Source: a bacterium | Lineage (GTDB): Bacteria > Vulcanimicrobiota > Vulcanimicrobiia > Vulcanimicrobiales > SCRA01 | DNA length: 6,537 bases | Direction: 5' to 3' | NCBI GenBank assembly: GCA_004298675.1 | Contig: SCRI01000003.1 | Span: 1 to 6,537, forward strand | Part shown: positions 1 through 5,761 of the stretch, piece after piece | Numbering within the stretch: position 1 is the first letter of the stretch | Layout: each line of letters opens with the position of its first letter | Made by a program: the position numbers and the translations under genes | Notes under the pieces: generated by a model | Databases searched by the model: none | Told to the model about the DNA's origin: nothing | What the model saw: only the letters and a program-made list of their open reading frames with translations

Positions 1-2
1 AC

Positions 3-80
3 AACCCACACCGCCGACACACGTCAATCGGCTTCCTCTCACCCATGGACTTCGAGCGCCGCATGAGTCAGCCCGCCTGA
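3..80 (+). CDS. IS3-family transposase (OrfB), C-terminal tail, partial
   Basis: The reading frame enters from the left edge and ends at TGA 78-80. It encodes 25 residues starting NPHRRHTSIGFLSPMDFE and ending in MSQPA. The first codon, cut by the edge, ends in AC and would give Tyr in the usual YN.RRRH context. The pattern YN-x-RRH-(S/T)-(S/A)-(L/I)-G-(Y/F)-LSP-x-(D/E)-(F/Y)-E is the classic C-terminus of the DDE integrase-core transposase (OrfB) of IS3-family elements, which cuts and joins the element's ends. The DDE catalytic residues lie upstream, outside the window. The identification rests on this short but very characteristic tail. A related rve-type integrase outside IS3 is the only real alternative. 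Confidence 0.85.
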   Translation, partial: NPHRRHTSIGFLSPMDFERRMSQPA

Positions 81-95
81 TGTCCAATCACAAAC

Positions 96-120
96 TCTCC
101 ACGAAACCGGACCAGCTTCA
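96..120 (+). repeat. Probable right terminal inverted repeat of the IS3-family element
   Basis: The 25 bases downstream of the transposase stop have the layout of an IS3-family right inverted repeat: an inner CCACGAAACCGG and an outer tip CAGCTTCA ending in CA. The partner repeat is not in the window, so it cannot be confirmed by pairing. Confidence 0.55.
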
Positions 121-211
121 GTTTCCCCCGCGTCTACTAGGCAAGACGGGCAAACGTTCACCGCGTCTATGCCAGCTCACTAAGCCCACCGAGGCAGCCG
201 ATAACCCGCCA

Positions 212-223
212 ATGACTCTCTGA
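212..223 (+). other. Likely original start codon followed by an in-frame TGA stop
   Basis: ATG at 212-214 is in the same frame as the AEP ORF and reads M-T-L-stop, then E-L-D-K-A-F-E-P-P from 224 with no further stop to 1463. The residues from 224 (FEPPILAYYDVVAPLI) look like the opening helix of the LigD polymerase domain (YY..VAP.ILP..). The natural start therefore seems to lie here. A single change (TCA Ser to TGA) would explain the stop. Confidence 0.5.
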
Positions 224-313
224 GAACTCGACAAAGCCTTCGAGCCGCCGATCCTGGCGTACTATGACGTCGTCGCCCCGCTGATCGAGCAGAGCTTCGC
301 CGGTTCGCCGATC

Positions 314-1465
314 GTGTACGGGAACTACCCCTCCGGCTTCGGCCACCCCACCAACTTCCGCATCCTGGACGTCCCGCTCTCCGCCCGCAAGCTCATGTGG
401 GCCTGCCACCGCTACTACGCCGTCGAGTTTCACACGTGGGCTCCGCTGCCGGAGGATGAAGACCGCCTACGCTTCGCTCGCATCCTCATCGAAGCGCCCG
501 ACGGCACTACGGAGGATACCGTTCGCGAGGCCGCCTTGGCCGTGCGCGCCGTGCTCGCAAACGTGCAGCTCCACGCGATTCCCATCCCCGACGGCCGCGC
601 CGGCATGGCGTTGTGGATTCCCTTCGCCGACGCGCCGCAGGCCGAGCTGCTACGTGGCTGGCTCCATCGACTCTGTGGCCGCATCGTCGCCGAACATCCG
701 AAGCTGGTCAGCGTCGAGCGCTACTCCCGTGCCCAAGGGCGCGCCCTGCTCCACGTCTCCAGCAACGCGCGCGGCCGCTTCAGCGCCATGCCGTACAGCC
801 TGCGCGGCGCGCCGGAGCTGCCGGTCTGTGCTCCGTTCGACTGGAGCGAGATTGCTACCATCGCCAACGGTGACATTACCGCAGCCAACTTCTGCGCGCG
901 CCTAGAGGCTCACGGTGACCTCTTTGCCCAGCAGGCCGCGCACTTAGCCGATCAGCGCTTTGTCGACGCGCAACGGCGCGTGATGCTGGCGGTTCCGGCC
1001 AGCGACGACCCCGCGCAAGCTCACGGCCACATGGTCAGCGCCGCCATCGAGATCCTCAGCGACGGCAGGGTGCGCACCGCTGAGCAGATCTTTGTCGAAG
1101 CAATGGAACGTAAACTCATCCCACCCACGGCCACGAAAAAGTACGTGTATACCGCGCTCATTGAATTCATCGCGCGCCAGATCGGCCACGGCCGCAAGCC
1201 GCCTTTTGTGCAGACGCCCGATCGCAGCTTCCGCATCAACGAGCCTCCGGACGACTGGCCGGACCTTACGCCGCAGCCGCAGCACGCTATCGATGCCAAG
1301 ACGCAGGCGCTCATCGATCGCCTCAGCGCCACCGCCGTGGGCGACGACCCAACCGCCTTCGAGCTTGCCGTCTGCGACGCTTTCGCGCACCTGGGCTTTG
1401 CCACTACGCACCTCGGCGGCAACAAGGCCGCGGACAATCGGCGCTTACAGCCACGACAACCGTGA
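314..1465 (+). CDS. LigD-like (inactive) primase-polymerase domain + winged helix + truncated Mrr-like endonuclease domain
   Basis: Numbering is from the GTG at 314 (383 aa). Residues about 1-205 follow the LigD-type archaeo-eukaryotic primase-polymerase (AEP) domain. The clearest match is NARGRFSAMPYSLRG (151-165), then PVCAPFDWSEI and the closing ARLEAHGDLFA, against N.RG..AAPYS.R..PGAPVS.PL.W.EL and RL..LGD in LigD. Catalytic positions look lost: the DxD motif is ILIEAP (57-62), the SGG.GLH motif is DGRAGMAL, and the third Asp is replaced around HVSS (147-150). Residues about 237-310 resemble a HARE-HTH-like winged helix. Residues 345-374 (FE...AFAHLGF....GGN) match the start of Mrr-type PD-(D/E)xK nucleases, but the ORF ends before the catalytic D...ExK. 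LigD similarity continues upstream in frame to 224, where TGA 221-223 interrupts an ATG at 212. The gene is probably decayed. It could be a shortened DNA-binding protein if translated from 314. Partner functions are unknown. Confidence 0.7.
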   Translation: MYGNYPSGFGHPTNFRILDVPLSARKLMWACHRYYAVEFHTWAPLPEDEDRLRFARILIEAPDGTTEDTVREAALAVRAVLANVQLHAIPIPDGRAGMALWIPFADAPQAELLRGWLHRLCGRIVAEHPKLVSVERYSRAQGRALLHVSSNARGRFSAMPYSLRGAPELPVCAPFDWSEIATIANGDITAANFCARLEAHGDLFAQQAAHLADQRFVDAQRRVMLAVPASDDPAQAHGHMVSAAIEILSDGRVRTAEQIFVEAMERKLIPPTATKKYVYTALIEFIARQIGHGRKPPFVQTPDRSFRINEPPDDWPDLTPQPQHAIDAKTQALIDRLSATAVGDDPTAFELAVCDAFAHLGFATTHLGGNKAADNRRLQPRQP

Positions 1466-2293
1466 TTGGTAGCCTAGCCTCAGTCCCTTCGGCACGTAGT
1501 CGGAACGTGTCAGAGCGTCTCTGAGGATTTGAATTTCTGCCTCATCGCCTTTGAGCCCAGAGTAGGATCGCCGACGCAGGTTTCCGTTTCGCAAGCTCGG
1601 ATGTAAGCTCGATGCAGCAATGCACGTATGGGACCTCCCGATGGCACCGCGTACAGGAAACTCCACACATGGTACCGCTGGAAGCGTGTCGTCCCGCTTC
1701 TTAAACGATTTGCGCATCCATCCAGCTAAGGCTGGAGCAAGATTCGCGAGAAACTGCGGTACGTAGGTTCCTAGAGCGATAATCAGCCTCGGCTTTTGAA
1801 CGTTTAGCTGGTATAGGAACATCTCTTCGCACATCGCAACGTACGGCAAATACGATCGCGAAGGATTCGCTCCGGTACAACTTACCGGCTTACCGTTGCT
1901 CTTTTTTCCCGTTCTTACGCCCATGTAAGCATTTGTGAAAAAGCAGTCTTGTTCGTTAACGTCAACGCGCTGAAGCAATGCAAGCATGTTCGTCCAGGTC
2001 GCGTTGCTCGCTAGTTCCTGGCCGTTTCTGCGCGCCGCTTCGAACTTCTCCAACGTGTCGAAGTCCTGGCCGAGGACCATGATCTCACCGACCGGGAATA
2101 CAGAACCGCGAACACCGCTACCACCGGGGAAGAACGCACGGCCCTCTATGAAACCCTTAGTCGGCACCATTCGCGGACGATCGGATCGCGAACTGGCTGA
2201 ATCGTGATACAGGTTATCGCCAAACTCACGGAGCCGCCTCAGGGGCGCATCAACTTCTGGGAATCGAACGGGTGCAATATGGTTGTCCGGCAT
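1445..2293 (-). CDS. Uracil-DNA glycosylase superfamily-like protein
   Basis: This 282-aa protein carries the landmarks of the UDG fold: a first active-site motif GQDFDT (75-80), comparable to GQDPYH of family 1 with Phe in place of Pro; W100TNML; the strand DCFFTNAYMGVR (116-127), in the position of the usual TN...CRP segment; PRLIIALGTYVPQFL (168-182), the second conserved strand-helix; and the HPS motif at 231-233 after IAASSL. UDG-fold enzymes excise uracil or other damaged bases from DNA. Substrate and activity are not certain, and diverged members may act in other nucleic-acid roles. AGAGG lies only 3 nt before the ATG at 2293, but no other start is attractive. The gene is GC-poorer (about 45-50% in sampled rows) than both neighbours (about 65-70%), which suggests separate acquisition. 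It converges on the AEP ORF and overlaps its last 21 bases. Confidence 0.7.
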   Translation of the reverse strand: MPDNHIAPVRFPEVDAPLRRLREFGDNLYHDSASSRSDRPRMVPTKGFIEGRAFFPGGSGVRGSVFPVGEIMVLGQDFDTLEKFEAARRNGQELASNATWTNMLALLQRVDVNEQDCFFTNAYMGVRTGKKSNGKPVSCTGANPSRSYLPYVAMCEEMFLYQLNVQKPRLIIALGTYVPQFLANLAPALAGWMRKSFKKRDDTLPAVPCVEFPVRGAIGRSHTCIAASSLHPSLRNGNLRRRSYSGLKGDEAEIQILRDALTRSDYVPKGLRLGYQSRLSWL

Positions 2294-2296
2294 CTG

Positions 2297-2301
2297 CCTC
2301 T
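2297..2301 (-). promoter_or_regulatory. Ribosome binding site for the UDG-like gene
   Basis: On the minus strand GAAAGAGGCAG precedes the ATG. AGAGG is a reasonable Shine-Dalgarno core, but its spacing to the start (3 nt) is shorter than usual. Confidence 0.4.
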
Positions 2302-2310
2302 TTCAGAGCG

Positions 2311-2388
2311 CTCTAGCCGAGCGCGCGCGCTTCCTGGTCCTGACAATGCTGGCCCTGCGAGCCAGATCACCATCGTCCTTGGCTAGAG
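2311..2388. repeat. Imperfect inverted repeat in the intergenic region
   Basis: CTCTAGCCGAG at 2311-2321 pairs with CTTGGCTAGAG at 2378-2388 (10 of 11 positions). A smaller stem, CTGGC (2349-2353) with GCCAG (2361-2365), sits inside. Together they could form a long stem with a nested hairpin. The repeat lies between the UDG-like gene start and the end of the M20 remnant, and I see no convincing gene in 2303-2442. It may be a mobile-element scar, a transcription-related structure or chance. Confidence 0.3.
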
Positions 2389-2442
2389 ACCCCGCCTCCT
2401 GCCTGCGGATCCGCCTTATCGTAAAGCGATCAAAAAGAGATA

Positions 2443-2860
2443 CTAGATCAGGTCGAGCAGGGAGGCCAACAGTGCCGTGCGGCGCGGAATCTCTGCAACT
2501 TTGGCGTGCTCGGAGCGCGCGTGGGCGCCGCCACCAACCGCACCCATGCCGTCGGGGACCGGCACGCCCAGCGCGGCGCAGAAGTTCGCGTCGCTGCCGC
2601 CGCCGACGAACGCTTCGTCCAGCGCGATACCCAGAGGCTTCGCCAGCTCCCGCGCGCGTTCGAACAGCGCGGCGATTTGCGGCGTGCACTCCATCGACGG
2701 CCGGCTGCCGCCTTCTGCCACGCTCCATCTCGCCGACCGTGGCTGCACGCACGTCAACCTTCGCGAAGGCCCGATCCTGGACGATGTTGAGGCGTGTCCC
2801 GCCGCCCACCACGCCGACACTCACGGTGGTACCGCTGCCGCGGTACAGATTCGCGACTTG
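2443..2860 (-). pseudogene. M20-family peptidase (glutamate carboxypeptidase-like), C-terminal remnant with frameshift
   Basis: Two reading frames together spell the C-terminal part of an M20 zinc peptidase. From 2860 the frame gives QVANLYRGSGTTVSVG, VVGGGTRLNIVQDRAFAKVDVR and AATVGEMER, which is the dimerisation domain (G.TV.VG...GGT..N.VPD.A...VDVR). Around 2711-2722 the sense moves to another frame: VAEGGSRPSMECTPQIAALF, then GGGSDANFCAALGVP and GAVGGGAHARSEH, the end of the catalytic domain with its last His metal ligand, stopping at TAG 2443. About 15-20 residues normally found between EMER and the RP.M segment are missing, so this is a deletion plus frame change. The N-terminal catalytic half (HxD and EE motifs) is absent. 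The 5' end is fused out of frame to an aminotransferase fragment. As it stands it cannot make an active peptidase. Confidence 0.85.
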
Positions 2861-2997
2861 AGTCCCGCGCCGCGGTGCACGCTGCTATACCACGGCGGCA
2901 TCGCTTCGATGGCACGCGCAGCGTCTTCGAGTGCAGGGGTACTGGCGGCGAAGTCCAGGTTAATGTAGTGCCGCCGTGTGCCGTCTATCAGCGGCAC
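2821..2997 (-). pseudogene. Class V aminotransferase / cysteine desulfurase-like, N-terminal fragment
   Basis: From a possible GTG start at 2997 the frame reads VPLIDGTRRHYINLDFAAST, PALEDAARAIEAM and PPWYSSVHRGAGLKSR, then leaves the family and stops at TGA 2823-2821 (58 aa). The pattern Y.NLD.AASTPAL...A......WYSSVHRGAG.KS is the N-terminus of fold-type I, class V PLP enzymes (SufS/Csd and relatives). These use PLP to remove sulfur or amino groups from amino acids. Everything after about residue 49 is missing, including the PLP-binding Lys. The frame is open upstream to 3054, overlapping the thioesterase end, so the original start could lie further left on the minus strand. The break falls at about 2850-2862, where M20 sequence begins in another frame. 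Confidence 0.78.
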
Positions 2998-3016
2998 CGT
3001 CGCGTTGGCAGCGCTC

Positions 3017-3463
3017 TCACCGGCCGGCGCTAACGTTTGTGCTGCAACCTGCCGTCAGATAGACGCCCCGGCCGCTGGCGAGCATCGTGCCCTCCATGTC
3101 GTAGACCACTGCCTCCGCGGAGGAGCATGTGCGCCCAAGCTTGAGCAGCCTGCCGCGCGCCCAGAGGTCACCCGGCATAGCCACCTTATGGTAGTCGATG
3201 CGCATGTCGACCGTCGGCACGCCGCGGCCGAACTTCGCCGCGATCGCCCAATCCGCGGCGAGGTCGATAAACGCTGCGAGGATGCCGCCGTGCGTGTACC
3301 GCAGCTCGGGATTGACGATGTACTCCTCGCGCCAGCGGATTCGGAGGTCGATGTGTTGCTCTGTCAGGGCGAGCAGCGAGAGGCCCATCCACCGATGAAA
3401 TGGCGCCTGCACGATCATGGAGCTCAGGTCTTCCGCACCTAGTACGTTTAATTTGTCGGCCAT
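3017..3463 (-). CDS. PaaI-like hotdog-fold acyl-CoA thioesterase
   Basis: This 148-aa protein has the normal length for the PaaI/YdiI-type hotdog thioesterases, which hydrolyse acyl- or aryl-CoA thioesters in the cytoplasm. The hotdog signature is clear: YTHGGILAAFIDLAADWAIA (56-75), with the HGG turn and the Asp of the central helix (D67), followed by the strands VPTVDMRIDYHKVAMPGDLW and ARGRLLKLGRTCSSAEAVVY that make up the beta sheet. I chose ATG 3463 because it begins one base after the stop of the upstream oxidoreductase gene; a TTG at 3478 would add five residues (MWRCS) with no family support. The Shine-Dalgarno is weak, so translational coupling is likely. In the operon it probably removes CoA from products or dead-end CoA esters. 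The last 12 residues or so (AGCSTNVSAGR) look non-conserved. Confidence 0.85.
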   Translation of the reverse strand: MADKLNVLGAEDLSSMIVQAPFHRWMGLSLLALTEQHIDLRIRWREEYIVNPELRYTHGGILAAFIDLAADWAIAAKFGRGVPTVDMRIDYHKVAMPGDLWARGRLLKLGRTCSSAEAVVYDMEGTMLASGRGVYLTAGCSTNVSAGR

Positions 3464-3464
3464 G

Positions 3465-4472
3465 CTACACCGCCACAATCGCTTTGCCGAAGACCTTGCG
3501 GTCCATGAGCTCCTGCATCGACTCCTTGATCCGCGCGAGTGGGCGCACGGAGTGGATCACGGGCGCGATCTTGCGTGCCGCCACCATCTCGAGCAGCGCG
3601 GCTTGATCTTCCGATGTCCAGCCGTTCGAGCCGATGATGTTCTGCTCGAAGGACCAGATATAGCGGATGTCCGTAGGAGGAGAGAAGCCCGCCGTCGCCC
3701 CGCAGGTCAGCATGCGTCCGTCGTGCTTGAGCGCGCGGAGACTCTTCGCCCACGTCTCGCCCCCGATGTAGTTGACGATGACGTCGACACCGCCGCTCTC
3801 GCCCCACACGCGCGGTTTCCCGTAGAGGCGAAGCGTCTCATCGACGAAATCTTGCTGTGTGGTGTCGATGACGTGATCGGCACCCAGGCTCTTCAGGCGC
3901 TCGCACTTCTCCTTGGAGCTCCCACACGCCACGACTTCGGCGCCGGCGAGCTTGGCCAACTGGACACAGCACGTGCCGACACCGCCGGTGGCGCCGAGAA
4001 TGAGCACGGACTCGCCCTTGGAGACTTTGCCGCGCGTGACCATCATCCGGCGCGCGGTGCCGTACGCCACCGGCAGCGCAGCTGCATCCTCGTACGAGAC
4101 GCCGTCGGGGATTGGAATGAGGTTTTCCGCGGGGACGCTGATATACTCGCAGGCACCCCCACGCAACGTCTCGCCGATCATCTTCGGCGGCACGAGCGGC
4201 ATGATGCTGACACGGCGGCCAATGCTCCACATGGAGGCGTCCACGCCGGGCCCCAGCGCGGCGATCTCTCCCGCGATGTCGCCGCCGGGAATCATCGGCA
4301 AAGGAATCTTGAGGCCGGGGATGCCGTGCACGATCATCGGATCGAAGCCGTTGAGCCCTACCGCATGCACGCGCACGAGGCACTCACCGGGGCCGGCCTC
4401 CGGCACCGCCAGGTCCTCGACGTAGCGCAGATTCTCCAGCGACCCGTGCTCCTCGAGAATCACCGCCTTCAT
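3465..4472 (-). CDS. Zinc-independent MDR (quinone-oxidoreductase-like) dehydrogenase
   Basis: This 335-aa protein is a medium-chain dehydrogenase/reductase. The GroES-like domain covers about 1-125 (MKAVILEEHG; VRVHAVGLNGFDPMIVHG; PMIPGGDIAGEI; GGACEYISVPAENL). The Rossmann domain follows with SVLILGATGGVGTCCVQLAK (155-174), the GATGGVG loop that binds NAD(P)H. The catalytic-zinc Cys expected after the AVG motif (C in GICGTD) is replaced in GLNGFD, the GHE motif is GGD, and the four-Cys structural zinc loop is absent. It therefore belongs with the quinone-reductase/enoyl-reductase side of the family, using NAD(P)H on C=C or carbonyl groups. ATG 4472 has GGAG six bases upstream and gives the standard MKAV start. 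ATG 4490 overlaps the upstream stop (TGATG) but lacks a ribosome site. The exact substrate is unknown. Confidence 0.9.
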   Translation of the reverse strand: MKAVILEEHGSLENLRYVEDLAVPEAGPGECLVRVHAVGLNGFDPMIVHGIPGLKIPLPMIPGGDIAGEIAALGPGVDASMWSIGRRVSIMPLVPPKMIGETLRGGACEYISVPAENLIPIPDGVSYEDAAALPVAYGTARRMMVTRGKVSKGESVLILGATGGVGTCCVQLAKLAGAEVVACGSSKEKCERLKSLGADHVIDTTQQDFVDETLRLYGKPRVWGESGGVDVIVNYIGGETWAKSLRALKHDGRMLTCGATAGFSPPTDIRYIWSFEQNIIGSNGWTSEDQAALLEMVAARKIAPVIHSVRPLARIKESMQELMDRKVFGKAIVAV

Positions 4473-4478
4473 GCGTTT

Positions 4479-4482
4479 CTCC
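4479..4482 (-). promoter_or_regulatory. Ribosome binding site deciding the MDR start
   Basis: GGAG lies six bases before ATG 4472 (GGAGAAACGCATG). It favours this start over the in-frame ATG at 4490, which overlaps the upstream stop codon and has no purine-rich site in front of it. Confidence 0.65.
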
Positions 4483-4489
4483 AGCGCCA

Positions 4490-5761
4490 TCAGCCCGGAT
4501 ATCCCAGATGGCAGATCTTGGCCGTATCGGCCGCCGAACGAGCGATCAGCGAAGCGTCTTGACGGTCGAGAATATCGAGAACGTCGTACTTGTCCTCGGG
4601 CGTGCCCTCCGCGCGCACCTTGCTGAAGAACGCCGGCCACATCAGCATGTGGTCGACCTTGCGGTACGACGACGCGCCTTTCCAGACCGAATTGAACTCG
4701 GCGCCCTCCAGTGTCCGTGCCACCTTGACGCCCTCGGTCGACTTGGCCTCGTTGATGGCCCACAGCAGGCGATCCATCGATACGTAGGCGCCCACGCTGT
4801 ACGGCGTCGGCGGGTAGCCGTAGCGTTTGCGGTACTCGGAGACGAAGTGCTGCGCCTCGGCATTGTCTTTGCCGAAGACGAGGTCGCCCTTGTAGTACCA
4901 TTCGACGCCCCAGTAGCCCACACGCGCCTCTTTGGGCAGCTGCCAGATAACCTCCAGCTCCGTGTAGGGGCCGGCAACTGGGATCTTCGCCAACAGGCCG
5001 TAGGACTGGGCTTGCTTCAAGAGGTTGACGAGGTCTTGGCCGCCGGGGATGGCGATGAAGCAGTCCGGCTTTGCCGCCTGGATCTTTAGCAAATACGAGC
5101 TATAGTCGGAGGTGCCGATCGGCACGAGATCGTTGCCGACGATCTGCCCGCCGATTTTCTTGATAACGTCTTCATAGCCGGCCGCGACCGAATGGCCGAA
5201 CGCGTAGTCCGGTGTGATAAGGTACCATTTCTTGCCGAACAGCTTGGCGATCGAGTAGCCGGTGGCGTGCGTCATCATCCACGTGTTGTGGCAGGTCTGG
5301 AAGCTGTTCCAGCGGCACTTCTCGCCGACGACGGCGTCGGTGTGGCCGCCGGAGTCGATGAAAACCACACCGAGCGAAGCCGCCGTCGAACTGACGGAGA
5401 GCGTCGACGCGCTATTGACCGTACCCATGAGGGCAACGCATTTCTGCTGGTAGACGAGCTCGCGTGCTTTGATCACGGCATTGCCGGGATTGTTCAGGTC
5501 ATCGCCGACCACGACTTCGACCTTGCGGCCCATGACGCCGCCGCGTTTGTTCCAGAGATCGACGGCCACCGCCGTGGCCTGCAGCTCGGTCTTTGCGAAG
5601 ACCGAGAACGGCCCGACGAGCGACTCGATTTGACCGATCTTGATGGTCTCTTCGGCCTGACTGCGCCGAGGGAGGAAGGCGGGAACGCCGGCGGCCACGG
5701 CGGCAGCAGCGAGCCCGGCGCCTTTTACGAACTGGTTCCTGGACACGGACCGGTTAGCCAT
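4490..5761 (-). CDS. Branched-chain amino-acid/amide-type ABC transporter substrate-binding protein (LivK-like)
   Basis: This 423-aa preprotein is a periplasmic type I binding protein (Leu/Ile/Val- and amide/urea-type receptors). Residues 1-36 form an export signal: SRNQFVKG, the hydrophobic AGLAAAAVAAGVPAF, and a likely cut after SQA. The mature part opens with ETIKIGQIESLVGPFSVFAK and shows VDLWNKRGGVMGRKVEVVVG, DDLNNPGNAVIKARELV, LMGTVNSASTLSVSS and WYLITPDYAFGHSVAAGYED, the usual lobe-1 and lobe-2 landmarks. SRNQF resembles a Tat motif (SRRxF) but has only one Arg, so Sec or Tat export is open. ATG 5761 overlaps the ligase stop by 8 nt and has AGGAG seven bases upstream; a start at 5776 would add only MRRRE. 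No permease or ATPase gene is in view. Such receptors also bind aromatic or carboxylic acids, so the ligand is undetermined. Confidence 0.92.
   Translation of the reverse strand: MANRSVSRNQFVKGAGLAAAAVAAGVPAFLPRRSQAEETIKIGQIESLVGPFSVFAKTELQATAVAVDLWNKRGGVMGRKVEVVVGDDLNNPGNAVIKARELVYQQKCVALMGTVNSASTLSVSSTAASLGVVFIDSGGHTDAVVGEKCRWNSFQTCHNTWMMTHATGYSIAKLFGKKWYLITPDYAFGHSVAAGYEDVIKKIGGQIVGNDLVPIGTSDYSSYLLKIQAAKPDCFIAIPGGQDLVNLLKQAQSYGLLAKIPVAGPYTELEVIWQLPKEARVGYWGVEWYYKGDLVFGKDNAEAQHFVSEYRKRYGYPPTPYSVGAYVSMDRLLWAINEAKSTEGVKVARTLEGAEFNSVWKGASSYRKVDHMLMWPAFFSKVRAEGTPEDKYDVLDILDRQDASLIARSAADTAKICHLGYPG

Larger units (their letters stand above)
1..120 (+). mobile_element. Right end of an IS3-family insertion sequence
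   Basis: The transposase tail stops at 80. About 16 bases later, at 96-120, comes a stretch containing CCACGAAACCGG and ending in CAGCTTCA. Read on the minus strand from 120 it begins TGAAGCTGGTCCGG, which fits the TGA...-type terminal inverted repeats of IS3-family elements, with their C/G-rich core and GTTTCGTGGA tail. I therefore place the element boundary at 120/121. The left end, the matching inverted repeat and the 3-4 bp target duplication are outside the window, so the boundary is an inference. Confidence 0.65.

Noticed and set aside
128-169. Direct repeat CCGCGTCTA (128-136, 161-169) as an iteron or operator pair
   Set aside because: There are only two 9-bp copies, with no further copies or associated replication or regulator gene. 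Mentioned only as context for the IS border.
456-905. Plus-strand frame inside the AEP gene in another register
   Set aside because: Its product is low-complexity Ser/Pro/Arg/Ala sequence with no motif, whereas the overlapping frame matches the LigD polymerase domain.
2303-2824. Single 173-aa minus-strand protein covering the M20 region
   Set aside because: Only its first 40 residues or so match M20. After the frameshift it reads Arg-rich nonsense, while the true M20 sequence continues in another frame to 2443.
2283-3033. Several plus-strand open frames over the M20 and aminotransferase remnants
   Set aside because: They are Arg/Pro/Ala-rich antisense shadows. The recognisable protein motifs are all on the minus strand.
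3417-4562. Long plus-strand open frame (381 codons) opposite the MDR gene
   Set aside because: It lies antisense to a gene with clear GroES and Rossmann motifs. Its product is rich in Arg, His and Ala with no family pattern, as expected for a shadow frame in high-GC DNA.
4473-4901. N-terminal extension of the MDR frame up to 4901
   Set aside because: The extension is antisense-like, low-complexity Arg/Gly sequence inside the receptor gene. MKAVILEEHG at 4472, with GGAG upstream, is the family start.
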